A stretch of DNA of 64,000 nucleotides from JAYEIA01 sp964472505. Lineage in GTDB: Bacteria > Bacteroidota > Bacteroidia > Bacteroidales > JAADGE01. Below are positions 42,428 through 50,989 of this stretch, piece after piece (the stretch's first letter is position 1; the number at the start of each line of letters is the position of its first letter). Position numbers and translations under genes: made by a program. The stretch covers positions 1-64,000 of the forward strand of contig CAYYQW010000001.1 in assembly GCA_964472505.1 (NCBI GenBank), in the 5' to 3' direction. A model generated the notes under the pieces. That model saw only the letters and a list, made by a program, of their open reading frames with translations, ran no database searches and was not told the origin of the DNA.

Positions 42428-45400
42428 ATCTCTGTATAAATATTTCAGCAAACACATATTTCATCTGATTATACCGCTATTGGCTATTTTTGCTACAGCC
42501 GTATATCTAAGCTTAACCATACAGCCCGTGGAAGAAATTTCGGAGATGCTTCCTATGGATGAAAGCACAGAGCGCTTTGACGAAGTCAGAAAAAATATCC
42601 GGTTTAACGACCGCATTATATTGATAATAAGCCATAAAGACAGCAGTACAATTCCCGATTCAAAACCACTGATTGCTTTTGCCGATTCGCTGCATGAAAA
42701 CATACTAAAAAATTACGGACAATTTATTGATAATGAAAAAAATACAAAGCTAACCAATATTGAAAGTCAAGTGTATGATATTTTTTATCGGCATTTACCC
42801 ATATTTATAGAAAAGGAAGACTACAAAGCCATTGACAGCCTAATGAACCGAGAAGCCCTCGAAAAAACATTGGAGCAGAATTTTAAAAACCTAATTTCAG
42901 CGGCCGGTACTTTTACAAAAAAATACATTACACAAGACCCTTTGAGCATTACGCCAAAAGCCCTAAAGCGCTTGGAAAAACTTAAACCCGATGAAAGTTT
43001 TAGCTTAGATGAAGGCTATGTTTTCACCGAAAATAAAAGGCATCTGTTGATGTTTATAGATATTAAACATTCCGAAAACACCGCTTCAAAATCTGCCGAA
43101 TTAATTAAAGGCATTCGTAAAGAAATTAGCAAAACCGGAAAAAAACAAAGCGCAATAAAAACCGAACTGTTTGGCGCTCCGGTTGTGGCAGCAGGAAATT
43201 CGGAGCAAATAAAAACCGATATTTTGTTTACCGTTTCACTGGCTGTTATTGTATTGATAGTCTTTCTGACTCTATTTTTTCGGCGGCCGGAAATATTTCT
43301 AATCATATTTTTACCGGCAATATTTGGCGCTGCAGTTTCCGTTGCAATCATTCACTTGGTACAAGGCAATGTCTCTTTAATATCATTAGGCATAGGCTCC
43401 ATTCTCACCGGAATTTCTATAGATTATTCGCTGCACATACTCAACCATGCACGCCGACAAAAACAGATTGCTAATATTTTCAAAGACGTAGCTGCGCCCA
43501 TTCTTATCAGCAGTTTATCCACGGGCACGGCTTTTTTTGCACTGCTTTTTGTAAGTTCCAAAGCCTTGCAGGACTTAGGGCTTTTTGCCGGTATCAGTGT
43601 ATTATCCGCCGCAGTTTTTGCCCTTGTGGCTTTGCCCCATTTGATAAGAAAAAGCTCGCATCAGCCAAAAAGCAAAAAAATTACTGAACGCATTGCCGGT
43701 TTTGCGTTTCATAAAAGTAAAGCAGCGCTGATATTATTGGCTGCCCTCACAGTTATCAGCAGTTTCTTTGCCGGCAAAACACAGTTTGAAGGCGACATGG
43801 ACCGCATGAACTACATGACTGAGGAAACTAAAACAGCCCAAAATACCTTAAACGAAATCAGCGGATTGGGATATAAAACCTTGTATATTGCCGCAGAAGG
43901 AGAAACCCTCGGCGATGCCTTAAACAATAACAAACAAATAGGCAGCCTTTTAGATTCGCTCCGCTCTGAACACATTATTGAATCCTACAGTTCAGTACAC
44001 CCGGTGCTGATTGCTCCCGAATTGCAAAAAGAACGTATTGCCCGTTGGAATAACTATTTTTCGGATGAAAAAAAGCAGTTCATTAAAAAAAATCTAAAAG
44101 AGCAAGGCAAGAAGTTTGGTTTTAAAGCAGAGGCTTTTGAAGATTTTTATGAGCATCTGAATAAAAATTTTGAAGTGCTGCAAACAGAAGATGAAGATTT
44201 TAAAAAACTGCAACAGCTCTTTGCAAAAGATTTGATTAGTCAAAATGATAATAAAACCATTTTACTCAGTGTTCTAAATATAAAAGAAACAAACAAATCG
44301 GCCGTTAGAGAAAGCCTGCCAAATGATGACTCAATAATACTTTTTGACCATAAAGCATTTACAGACAAAATAATAGACATTCTGAAAAATGATTTTAACC
44401 GCTTGGTGGCTTTGTCACTCTCATTGGTGTTTTTAATATTGTTACTTTATTACGGGCGCATTGAATTAGCCCTGATTACATTTTTGCCGCTCATACTAAG
44501 TTGGCTGTGGACACTTGGCTTAATGGGGCTTTTTGATTTGAAATTCACCATTTTCAATATCATTATTTCCACATTTATATTTGGTTTGGGAATAGATTAC
44601 TGCATTTTTATTATGCAAGGCCTTCTGCAAAACTACCGCTACGGCAAAAGCAATTTACCTGTATTCAAAACATCGGTGTTGCTGTCGGCAATTACTACCA
44701 TTTCTGCCATCGGCGTATTAATTTTTGCCAAACACCCGGCCATACAGTCCATTGCGCTTTTATCGATAATCGGAATAATCTCGGTGGTATTTGCCGCCTA
44801 CACACTATTGCCGATTTTATTTCATTTCTTGATAAAACAACAAGGAAAAACACGCAGCCGTCCGGTAACAGCAAAAGATTTATTCTTTTCTCTTGCGGTG
44901 ATATTTACACTTTTTATCGGTTCTTTAATCAGCTTTTTTGCTGAGCTCGTTTTGCGTATTATTCCCGTTAACAAACGAATAAAAAAAGGATTTTTTCACC
45001 GTTGGATTCAAATCACTTTAAGTGCCATACGTTACGTACCGCTTAACATCCGTTGCCGTGTAAATAATCCTTTCGGAGAAAATTTCAAAAAACCGGCCGT
45101 AATAATCGCCAACCATCAAGCGCATTTGGATATTTCACTTATTTTGATGTTGCACCCTAAAATACTGATTTTAACCAACGATTGGGTTCAAAAAAACTTC
45201 TTTTACGGAAGAATTGTACGCTATGCTGATTATTTGCCCACCTCCAACGGGGCGGGAAAAAACACCCGACTGCTAAAAGAGAAAATAGAAAACGGTTATT
45301 CGCTCTTAATTTTTCCGGAAGGCACTCGCTCAAAAGACGGAAAAATACAGCGATTTCATAAAGGGGCTTTTTATTATGCTCAAGAATTCAATTTAGAAAT

Positions 45401-46262
45401 ACTGCCGATCATATTACACGGAACAGGCGATTGTATACCGAAAGGCGAACCTTTTTTAAAGTCGGGGCGAATAAGTGTAAATATTCAAAAACGCATCCGT
45501 GCGGATGATTACGGAACAGAGCTCCGCCGGCAGGCAAAAAATGTCCGACAATTGATGCAGAAGCAATATCAAGAAATAAAACAGATAGATGAAACCGGTC
45601 ATTATTTCAAACATAAGCTCATCGGAAATTATATTTATAAAGGCCCGATTTTGGAGCATTACATGCGAATAAAAATTCAAACGGAAAATTATTATGATTT
45701 TTTTCATAAAGCTTGTCCCGAAAAAGGTGTTATTACTGACATCGGTTGCGGATACGGTTTTATGAGCTACATGCTAAACTTTTTATCGCCCAAGCATGAA
45801 ATAAACGGCATTGATTATGACTGTAACAAAATAGATACGGCTGAAAACAATATTTCAAAAAATGAGCACTTGAATTTTTTATGTGCGGATATTAATGCAA
45901 TTGAATTGCCCGAGTCGGATGTATTTATACTGGCGGATATTTTGCATTATATGCCCAAAAACAAACAGCAAATGCTGATAAGCCGCTGTATAAAAAAATT
46001 AAAACCCAAAGGAAAAATTATCATTCGTGACGGAAATTCAGAAATGAGCCAAAAACACAAAGGCACAAAACTCTCAGAGTTTTTCTCAATACGCTTGTTA
46101 AAATTCAATAAGGCACAATACGGAAAACTGTTTTTCAGCTCGGAAAGCGAAATTGCCGAAACAGCCAAAGCCCATAACATGCAAATGAATGTTATTGACG
46201 AAACCAAACACACGTCTAATTTAATATATGTGCTTAGCAGGCCTAAAGCATCGCAATCATGA
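42420..46262 (+). CDS. Trifunctional MMPL transporter / lysophospholipid acyltransferase / SAM methyltransferase
   Basis: 1280 residues with three modules. (1) Residues 1-870 form an MMPL/RND lipid exporter: helix 1 near 13-33, two periplasmic loops and two six-helix bundles (LTGISIDYSLHILNH; FGLGIDYCIFIMQGLL carry the Asp residues of proton relay). (2) A PlsC-type acyltransferase with NHQAHLD at 898-904 and FPEGTRS from 965. (3) A class I methyltransferase with DIGCGYG at 1107-1113 and GIDYDCNKIDTAENN. So acylation, methylation and export of a lipid are physically coupled, presumably at the inner membrane. Substrate unknown. Relatives occur near aryl-polyene and flexirubin-type genes, but no ketosynthase or ammonia-lyase is seen here. 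Confidence 0.88.
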   Translation: MFKSLYKYFSKHIFHLIIPLLAIFATAVYLSLTIQPVEEISEMLPMDESTERFDEVRKNIRFNDRIILIISHKDSSTIPDSKPLIAFADSLHENILKNYGQFIDNEKNTKLTNIESQVYDIFYRHLPIFIEKEDYKAIDSLMNREALEKTLEQNFKNLISAAGTFTKKYITQDPLSITPKALKRLEKLKPDESFSLDEGYVFTENKRHLLMFIDIKHSENTASKSAELIKGIRKEISKTGKKQSAIKTELFGAPVVAAGNSEQIKTDILFTVSLAVIVLIVFLTLFFRRPEIFLIIFLPAIFGAAVSVAIIHLVQGNVSLISLGIGSILTGISIDYSLHILNHARRQKQIANIFKDVAAPILISSLSTGTAFFALLFVSSKALQDLGLFAGISVLSAAVFALVALPHLIRKSSHQPKSKKITERIAGFAFHKSKAALILLAALTVISSFFAGKTQFEGDMDRMNYMTEETKTAQNTLNEISGLGYKTLYIAAEGETLGDALNNNKQIGSLLDSLRSEHIIESYSSVHPVLIAPELQKERIARWNNYFSDEKKQFIKKNLKEQGKKFGFKAEAFEDFYEHLNKNFEVLQTEDEDFKKLQQLFAKDLISQNDNKTILLSVLNIKETNKSAVRESLPNDDSIILFDHKAFTDKIIDILKNDFNRLVALSLSLVFLILLLYYGRIELALITFLPLILSWLWTLGLMGLFDLKFTIFNIIISTFIFGLGIDYCIFIMQGLLQNYRYGKSNLPVFKTSVLLSAITTISAIGVLIFAKHPAIQSIALLSIIGIISVVFAAYTLLPILFHFLIKQQGKTRSRPVTAKDLFFSLAVIFTLFIGSLISFFAELVLRIIPVNKRIKKGFFHRWIQITLSAIRYVPLNIRCRVNNPFGENFKKPAVIIANHQAHLDISLILMLHPKILILTNDWVQKNFFYGRIVRYADYLPTSNGAGKNTRLLKEKIENGYSLLIFPEGTRSKDGKIQRFHKGAFYYAQEFNLEILPIILHGTGDCIPKGEPFLKSGRISVNIQKRIRADDYGTELRRQAKNVRQLMQKQYQEIKQIDETGHYFKHKLIGNYIYKGPILEHYMRIKIQTENYYDFFHKACPEKGVITDIGCGYGFMSYMLNFLSPKHEINGIDYDCNKIDTAENNISKNEHLNFLCADINAIELPESDVFILADILHYMPKNKQQMLISRCIKKLKPKGKIIIRDGNSEMSQKHKGTKLSEFFSIRLLKFNKAQYGKLFFSSESEIAETAKAHNMQMNVIDETKHTSNLIYVLSRPKASQS

Positions 46263-47749
46263 AATATGATACTGTAATAGCAGGTGCCGGGATCTCCGGC
46301 TTAATGTGCGGATACATTCTGGCAAAAGAAGGACAAAAAGTATGTATTCTTGAAAAAAACCCCATTCCCGGCGGTTGTACGCAGAATTTCACTTTTCGCC
46401 GTAAGGTGTTTGACCCCGGTGCCCATTATATTGGCGGTATTGAAGCAGGCCAAAGTTTGCATGCATTTTTTAAGTACTTCGGCTTGCTTAACAAACTTCC
46501 GTTTTATAAATTAGATGAGAAAGCTTTTGATAAACTACACTTCACCGATAAAACGTATGCTTTTGCGCAAAGCAAAGAAGGATTTATTAATGGCTTGAGT
46601 AATGATTTTCCTAAAGAAAAAAATAATATCAGAAAATTCACGGATTATTTGGAGAAAAGTGCGCATTCATTTCCGGGTTTCAGCCTTACGCATAAAAATA
46701 AAGTATTTAAAGATGATATTTTTAAGAAAAATGCATTTGAAGAAATTCAAAAGTATATTTCCGATACTAAGCTGCAAAATATCCTATTCGGAAACTCACC
46801 GGCATACGACGGACACCCTGAAACAACCCCTTTTTATATTTATGCGCTGCTCACTTACGGATATATTGAAAGTGCCTATCGAATAATAGGCGGAAGCGGT
46901 AAAATTGCAGAACAATTGGCAGAAAATTTTGAAAACACGGGCGGCTGTATTCGTTACAATTTTAATGTTCAAAAAATACTTACGGATGCACACGGAAAAC
47001 CTACAGGTATTCAAAGTAAAACGAATGAAAGCATATACGGAAACACAATTATTTCTACCCTGCATCCGTCAAAATTCATAGCTATAAGCCCGGACGGTTT
47101 GTTCCGAAATGCTTTTAAATACCGCATAAACAAATTAGCAGATACAACCGGGGTTTTTAGTGTATATGCCACTTTAAAAGAAAACAGCTTTCCGTTTATT
47201 AATTCCGTTAATTACTGCACAGACCGGCTTACCGGGAAGGCAATTGAAGCCTATAATAATAATGAGTTCGGAGAACAAATTCTTTTGCTGACACAACCTT
47301 CACAAGAAAAACAAAGGTATGCAGACAGCCTGCAACTAATGACAGCGGCAGCTTACTCGCTTTTCAAAAAATGGGAAAAGACTACGGTAGGAAAACGCGG
47401 AAAGGACTACAGAAGCTATAAAAGAGAAATTGCAAATACATTAATTAAAAAAACAGAAAAGTTTTTCCCGGGGATAACAGAAAGCATTGTCCATATCAAT
47501 ACCTCAAGTCCTCTCACATATCGAGATTATACCGGCAGCCGCAAAGGAAGCATTTACGGTACCGAAAAAGACAGCAATAATTACATACTCACAAATATTT
47601 CTCATAAGACAAAAATCCCCAACTTATATCTCGGCGGACAAAGTGCCAACATACACGGTGTGCACGGCGCAGCCGCCGGAGCCTACATGCTTTGTTCCGA
47701 TATTCTGGGCGCAGATTATTTAAGAAAAAAGATAACTGAAGAATGCTAA
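46259..47749 (+). CDS. CrtI/retinol saturase-like FAD-dependent oxidoreductase
   Basis: 496 residues. The N-terminal FAD-binding motif is TVIAGAGISGLMCGYILAKE, with the GG-type continuation LEKNPIPGGCTQNFTFRRKVFDPGAH. The C-terminal FAD motif is NLYLGGQSANIHGVHGAAAGAY. It resembles phytoene desaturase and retinol saturase proteins, which desaturate or reduce polyene or isoprenoid chains. It overlaps the trifunctional gene by 4 nt (ATGA), so it is translationally coupled. Its likely role is redox editing of the lipid tail handled by that protein. This role is inference from context. Confidence 0.8.
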   Translation: MKYDTVIAGAGISGLMCGYILAKEGQKVCILEKNPIPGGCTQNFTFRRKVFDPGAHYIGGIEAGQSLHAFFKYFGLLNKLPFYKLDEKAFDKLHFTDKTYAFAQSKEGFINGLSNDFPKEKNNIRKFTDYLEKSAHSFPGFSLTHKNKVFKDDIFKKNAFEEIQKYISDTKLQNILFGNSPAYDGHPETTPFYIYALLTYGYIESAYRIIGGSGKIAEQLAENFENTGGCIRYNFNVQKILTDAHGKPTGIQSKTNESIYGNTIISTLHPSKFIAISPDGLFRNAFKYRINKLADTTGVFSVYATLKENSFPFINSVNYCTDRLTGKAIEAYNNNEFGEQILLLTQPSQEKQRYADSLQLMTAAAYSLFKKWEKTTVGKRGKDYRSYKREIANTLIKKTEKFFPGITESIVHINTSSPLTYRDYTGSRKGSIYGTEKDSNNYILTNISHKTKIPNLYLGGQSANIHGVHGAAAGAYMLCSDILGADYLRKKITEEC

Positions 47750-47909
47750 GGAACGGTTATGAAATAAGATATAATAGTTGGCGAAGTTATTTTGTTCTTT
47801 AACAACTTGAAAAATTTGCGAATAGCACAGCTATTTAAGAACTTTTTCAAGGAAGTTAAAGGGCAAAAGAACAAGCAAACCGTTATAGATTATTTCGTAT
47901 CCGTTCCTA
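47747..47909. repeat. 163-bp imperfect palindrome joining two convergent genes
   Basis: The outer arms TAAGGAACGGTTATGAAATA (from 47747) and the complement of 47890-47909 match with two substitutions and one indel, and they contain the stop codons of both flanking genes. Inner arms match again: TTTGTTC...TTTAACAA-CTTGAAAAA (about 47791-47814) against the complement of 47842-47874. The centre has its own small hairpin AATAGC/GCTATT (47821-47835). The palindrome covers the whole gap, so it is probably a bidirectional terminator or a MITE/REP remnant. Confidence 0.65.
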
Positions 47910-48659
47910 AAGCTGTATGTCTAAATTTAAAGCATATTCATAGCCTAAATTAAAAATCTCATCGGCTTTTCGCACCCTAAGATATTCATAATTAGCTAAA
48001 TCCGGTGGTTCAATAATTAAATCGGCATCTTGCTTTTGGTTGATTAAATTGCCGTTGGTAGCCATTTCTGCTACGCGCGAAATAATGCTTTTCAGGCTGC
48101 TGATTTCCCGGCCTTTGTTTACGGGAATTAAACTACTGATTATCAGCTTCTCACACTTATTACGCAAAGGCTCTGCAGGCAGGTTATCCACCAAGCCGCC
48201 GTCCGCATAATAATTTCCGTTGATTTCCACCGGAGTAAACATTACCGGAATTGCCGATGAAGCCATAACTGCACGCGCTATAGGGCCGGTATTAAGGTAT
48301 TCGGCACGGCCCGTATTGAGGTTTGAGACTGCAACATAGAAAGGAATTTGCAGATCTTCCAGATTCTTTACTGAAAGAATATCATCCAAGCGCTTGGCCA
48401 AACCTTCCAAACTAAAAAAACCTCTGCGCGGAAACTTAACGGATGTGTATGACATGAAAGCTTTATCCTTAAAAAGCTGAAAAGCCTCATCGGGTGTTTT
48501 GCCGTCGGCTATTAAAGCACCGGCGATACTGCCTGCACTGGCTCCGGAAATAATATCGGGTTTTATTCCTTTTTCTTCCAAAGCTTTTAATACGCCAAGA
48601 TGAGCAAAGCCACGTGCTCCGCCTCCGCCCAATACAATACCGTATGTGTGTTTTTGCAT
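47907..48659 (-). CDS. Patatin-like phospholipase
   Basis: 250 residues, RssA-like. The oxyanion loop is GIVLGGGGARGFAHLGVL. The nucleophile motif is GASAG (Ser41), and the dyad Asp is in YYADGGLVDNLP. There is no signal peptide, so it is predicted cytoplasmic, with lipid acyl-hydrolase activity on membrane lipids. It is convergent with the lipid operon through the long palindrome and divergent from tpx. A perfect 19-bp palindrome overlaps its putative -7 element. Confidence 0.85.
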   Translation of the reverse strand: MQKHTYGIVLGGGGARGFAHLGVLKALEEKGIKPDIISGASAGSIAGALIADGKTPDEAFQLFKDKAFMSYTSVKFPRRGFFSLEGLAKRLDDILSVKNLEDLQIPFYVAVSNLNTGRAEYLNTGPIARAVMASSAIPVMFTPVEINGNYYADGGLVDNLPAEPLRNKCEKLIISSLIPVNKGREISSLKSIISRVAEMATNGNLINQKQDADLIIEPPDLANYEYLRVRKADEIFNLGYEYALNLDIQL

Positions 48660-48674
48660 AATAATCGTTTTTTA

Positions 48675-48694
48675 CAAAAATAATGATTATTTTT
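48675..48694. promoter_or_regulatory. Perfect 9-1-9 palindrome, Fur/PerR-like operator candidate
   Basis: AAAAATAATGATTATTTTT (48676-48694) is a perfect inverted repeat around a central G. The core ATAATGATTAT resembles the 7-1-7 layout of Fur/PerR boxes (TTATAATnATTATAA for Bacillus PerR). It overlaps an exact minus-strand -7 element TATTTTTG (48682-48675) 16 nt upstream of the patatin ATG. AT-richness makes chance a real alternative. Confidence 0.4.
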
Positions 48695-48739
48695 CTGAAA
48701 ATATCAGGAAACAAATTAGGATATGTAAATCTTTTATTA

Positions 48740-48768
48740 TTCCTTTGCATTATTAATAATCATTCTAA
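48740..48768 (+). promoter_or_regulatory. tpx promoter region with second PerR-like site
   Basis: TTCCTTTGC (48740-48748) is a one-mismatch -7 element. It is followed at 48754-48768 by TAATAAT-C-ATTCTAA, one mismatch per half from the PerR 7-1-7 consensus, covering the expected transcription start of a peroxidase gene. Confidence 0.35.
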
Positions 48769-48780
48769 ATAATAAAAACC

Positions 48781-49293
48781 ATGGAACAAAACAAGGTAAA
48801 AATCACATTCGCAGGAAACCCAATGCCCGTATCGGGAAAAGAAATAAAAGTTGGTGATAAAGCACCGGACTTCACAGTGGTAGGTAATGACCTGAAACCG
48901 GTCAAACTTTCGGATTACAAAGGAAGAGTACGCGTACTGTCGATATTTCCGTCATTGGATACCGGCGTATGTGCTGCACAAACACGCAAATTTAATGAAG
49001 AAGCTGCCAAGACAGATGCCATTGACATTCTCTCCATTTCGGTAGATTTACCCTTTGCACAAAAACGCTTTTGCGGTGCCGAAGGCATTGATGCCGCCGT
49101 TACCCTCTCCGACCACAAAGATTTGGATTTCGGGAAAAAATATGGATTTGTAATGGAGCCCTTGCGACTATTGGCTCGCGGAACCGTAGTTATAGACAAA
49201 GACGATACCGTAAAATACGTAGAATACGTGCCCGAAGTAACCAACGAGCCGAATTACGATGCGGCATTGAAAGTAGCTAAAGAATTGGTATAA
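48781..49293 (+). CDS. tpx: Thiol peroxidase (peroxiredoxin)
   Basis: 170 residues, full length for Tpx. The peroxidatic Cys is Cys64 in FPSLDTGVCAAQTRKFN (the Tpx-specific SxDTxVCxxQxRxFN pattern). The resolving Cys is Cys98 in KRFCGAEGI. Other Tpx segments: KVGDKAPDFTVVG, LSISVDLPFAQ and LLARGTVVIDKDDTVKYVEYVPEVTNEPNYDAA. It reduces alkyl hydroperoxides and H2O2 with thioredoxin. A strong terminator lies 19 nt downstream. Confidence 0.97.
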   Translation: MEQNKVKITFAGNPMPVSGKEIKVGDKAPDFTVVGNDLKPVKLSDYKGRVRVLSIFPSLDTGVCAAQTRKFNEEAAKTDAIDILSISVDLPFAQKRFCGAEGIDAAVTLSDHKDLDFGKKYGFVMEPLRLLARGTVVIDKDDTVKYVEYVPEVTNEPNYDAALKVAKELV

Positions 49294-49312
49294 CAAAACC
49301 AAAGAAACCTAG

Positions 49313-49345
49313 AAGCCCGACAGGCATTGCTTGTCGGGCTTTTTG
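49313..49345 (+). terminator. Terminator of tpx
   Basis: AAGCCCGACA/TGTCGGGCTT, a 10-bp perfect stem followed by TTTT. Confidence 0.85.
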
Positions 49346-49350
49346 TAAAA

Positions 49351-49361
49351 TCGTGGCACGA
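49351..49361. repeat. Half copy of the TCGTGGCACGA hairpin element
   Basis: TCGTGGCACGA, identical to the right arm of the hairpin at 3819-3829. By itself ATCGTG-G-CACGAT is a 6-1-6 palindrome. Confidence 0.45.
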
Positions 49362-49480
49362 TTATAACTATAAAAAACTCACCTGTATAAGTGAATGCAA
49401 CTACTTATAAATGGCCAATTCAAACCCTGACTTACGGATTTCAGGCATCAACAATCAACATCTTACATCTTACATCTAAT

Positions 49481-49524
49481 AAAAGCACGTTTTGAAGTCC
49501 TATCGGACGTTCAAAAGTGCTTTT
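49481..49524. repeat. Hairpin sharing half-sites with the 1868-1997 element
   Basis: AAAAGCACGTTTTGAAGTCC and GGACGTTCAAAAGTGCTTTT face each other across a TATC loop, forming a 19-bp stem with one bulge on each side. The flanking A and T runs let it terminate transcription in both directions between convergent tpx and msrBA. The same half-sites appear at 1868-1884, about 1923-1939 and 1981-1997. Confidence 0.65.
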
Positions 49525-49548
49525 AATTTACTGCCGGCTGTTTTTTCT

Positions 49549-50511
49549 TTAATCAAACACTTTTTTATACGAGTGGCAATAAGGCATGCCGCCTTTTTGT
49601 GCGTAATAATCCTGATGGCTTTCTTCGGCCTTATAGAAATTATCGGCTTTGGTAAGTTTGGTTGCTACATTGTAGCCTTTTCCCTGTAGTATGTTGATTA
49701 ATTTTTCCGCCGTTTCTTTTTCTTGCTCATTAGAATAAAAAATTTCGCTTCGATATTGTTCGCCTATATCAGGGCCCTGTCGATTTACTTGGGTGAAATC
49801 GTGAATTTCAAAAAACAATTTGGCTAAAGCTTCATAATCCGTTACAGAAGGGTCATAGGTAACTTCCACAGTCTCAGCGTGGCCGGTGCGTCCGGTAACG
49901 ACTTCTCGATAAGCGGGATTTTTGACATGCCCGCCCATAAATCCGGAAACAGCTGATTTAACGCCGGGTGCATTTTCGAAAAAATGTTCTGTGCCCCAAA
50001 AACAGCCGCCCGCAAAATAGGCTTTTCTTTCATTTGATTTTTCTTTATTCATCTCTAATGGTTTAAAATTCAAGGAAATAGAGTTAACGCAATGCCGTGT
50101 ATTTTTATCGGTAAACCCTTCGCCCAAAAATACATGGCCCAAATGAGCTCCGCATTTGGTACAAAGAATTTCGGTTCGTCGGCCGTCGGCATCGGGAACA
50201 CGTTTTACGGCGCCCTCAATTTCATCATCGAAACTAGGCCAGCCGCAGCGTGCATCAAATTTATCGGATGATTCATAAAGGGGAGCATCACAGCGTTTAC
50301 ACGAATAGATTCCTTTTTGGTAATGGTCTTCGTATTTTCCGGAAAAAGGCGCTTCGGTTCCTTTATGGATTATTACGCGCTCTTCTTCGGGAGTCAATTG
50401 ATTATATTTCATTTTATCTGTTTTTGAATTATCGGTTTGTGCACAGCTTGTTGTCATGCTAAAAAGCAAAACAAGCCAAATACCGACTTTTATGTCAATT
50501 AGAATTTTCAT
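49549..50511 (-). CDS. msrBA: Bifunctional MsrB-MsrA peptide methionine sulfoxide reductase, exported
   Basis: 320 residues. The N-terminus is a lipoprotein-type signal (MKILIDIKVGIWLVLLFSMTTSC, lipobox Cys23). MsrB follows (about 35-155), with zinc ligands in CKRCD and CTKCG, FDARCGWPSFDDEI and the catalytic RHCVNSISLNF. MsrA (about 163-320) has the catalytic Cys in AGGCFWGTEHFF and GHAETVEVTYDP, EIHDFTQVNRQGPDIGEQYRS. It repairs R- and S-methionine sulfoxide in envelope proteins. An exact -7 TAGCTTTG lies at 50528-50535 (minus strand). Confidence 0.93.
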   Translation of the reverse strand: MKILIDIKVGIWLVLLFSMTTSCAQTDNSKTDKMKYNQLTPEEERVIIHKGTEAPFSGKYEDHYQKGIYSCKRCDAPLYESSDKFDARCGWPSFDDEIEGAVKRVPDADGRRTEILCTKCGAHLGHVFLGEGFTDKNTRHCVNSISLNFKPLEMNKEKSNERKAYFAGGCFWGTEHFFENAPGVKSAVSGFMGGHVKNPAYREVVTGRTGHAETVEVTYDPSVTDYEALAKLFFEIHDFTQVNRQGPDIGEQYRSEIFYSNEQEKETAEKLINILQGKGYNVATKLTKADNFYKAEESHQDYYAQKGGMPYCHSYKKVFD

Positions 50512-50621
50512 TGCTTTAATATTTTTACAAAGCTACAAATAAAAGAGATAAAAATATCCGATTATTTGTTAAGAAAATTTAAAGCGTGAAAAATTTATGT
50601 CTTAAGCTTATAAATGCTTTG

Positions 50622-50987
50622 CTATATGGTAATAATCTCCATGTTTACTCCCAAAACCTCTCGTATTTCCTTACCTTTTTCTATAATCAGCTCAAAATCT
50701 TTTTTGCAAATCCACCGTACTTCAAACTCCGGGCTTGCATCTTTTAAACCCATAATTATTTTTATTATAGTTTTGGAAGTAGATGTATTATAATACAACC
50801 ATCTGAATTCAAGAGTTGTTTTTTGCTGCGGGTTTTGTTTATAGCTTTCAATGTAATCATAAACAGGTTTATAAAAATCCGTTACATTCTCGGGATAGGA
50901 TTTGCCCGCGAAAGAAAAAAAACCTTTGTCGGCATCAAGTACTATTTCGGGTGTTTCGTCAGTAGCTTCTTCTATAAATTTCTCCAT
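50622..50987 (-). CDS. SiaC/DUF1987 family regulatory phosphoprotein (copy 2)
   Basis: 121 residues: PEIVLDADKGFFSFAGKSYPENVTDFYKPVYDYIESY and LEFRWLYYNTSTSKTIIKIIMGLKD, clearly paralogous to the 38920 protein but lacking its acidic EDDEDMQES loop. It starts 2 nt after the stop codon of the SiaB-like kinase gene, so the two are translationally linked. By analogy to Pseudomonas SiaB/SiaC it is the kinase substrate and a partner-switching regulator. Confidence 0.85.
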   Translation of the reverse strand: MEKFIEEATDETPEIVLDADKGFFSFAGKSYPENVTDFYKPVYDYIESYKQNPQQKTTLEFRWLYYNTSTSKTIIKIIMGLKDASPEFEVRWICKKDFELIIEKGKEIREVLGVNMEIITI

Positions 50988-50989
50988 GC

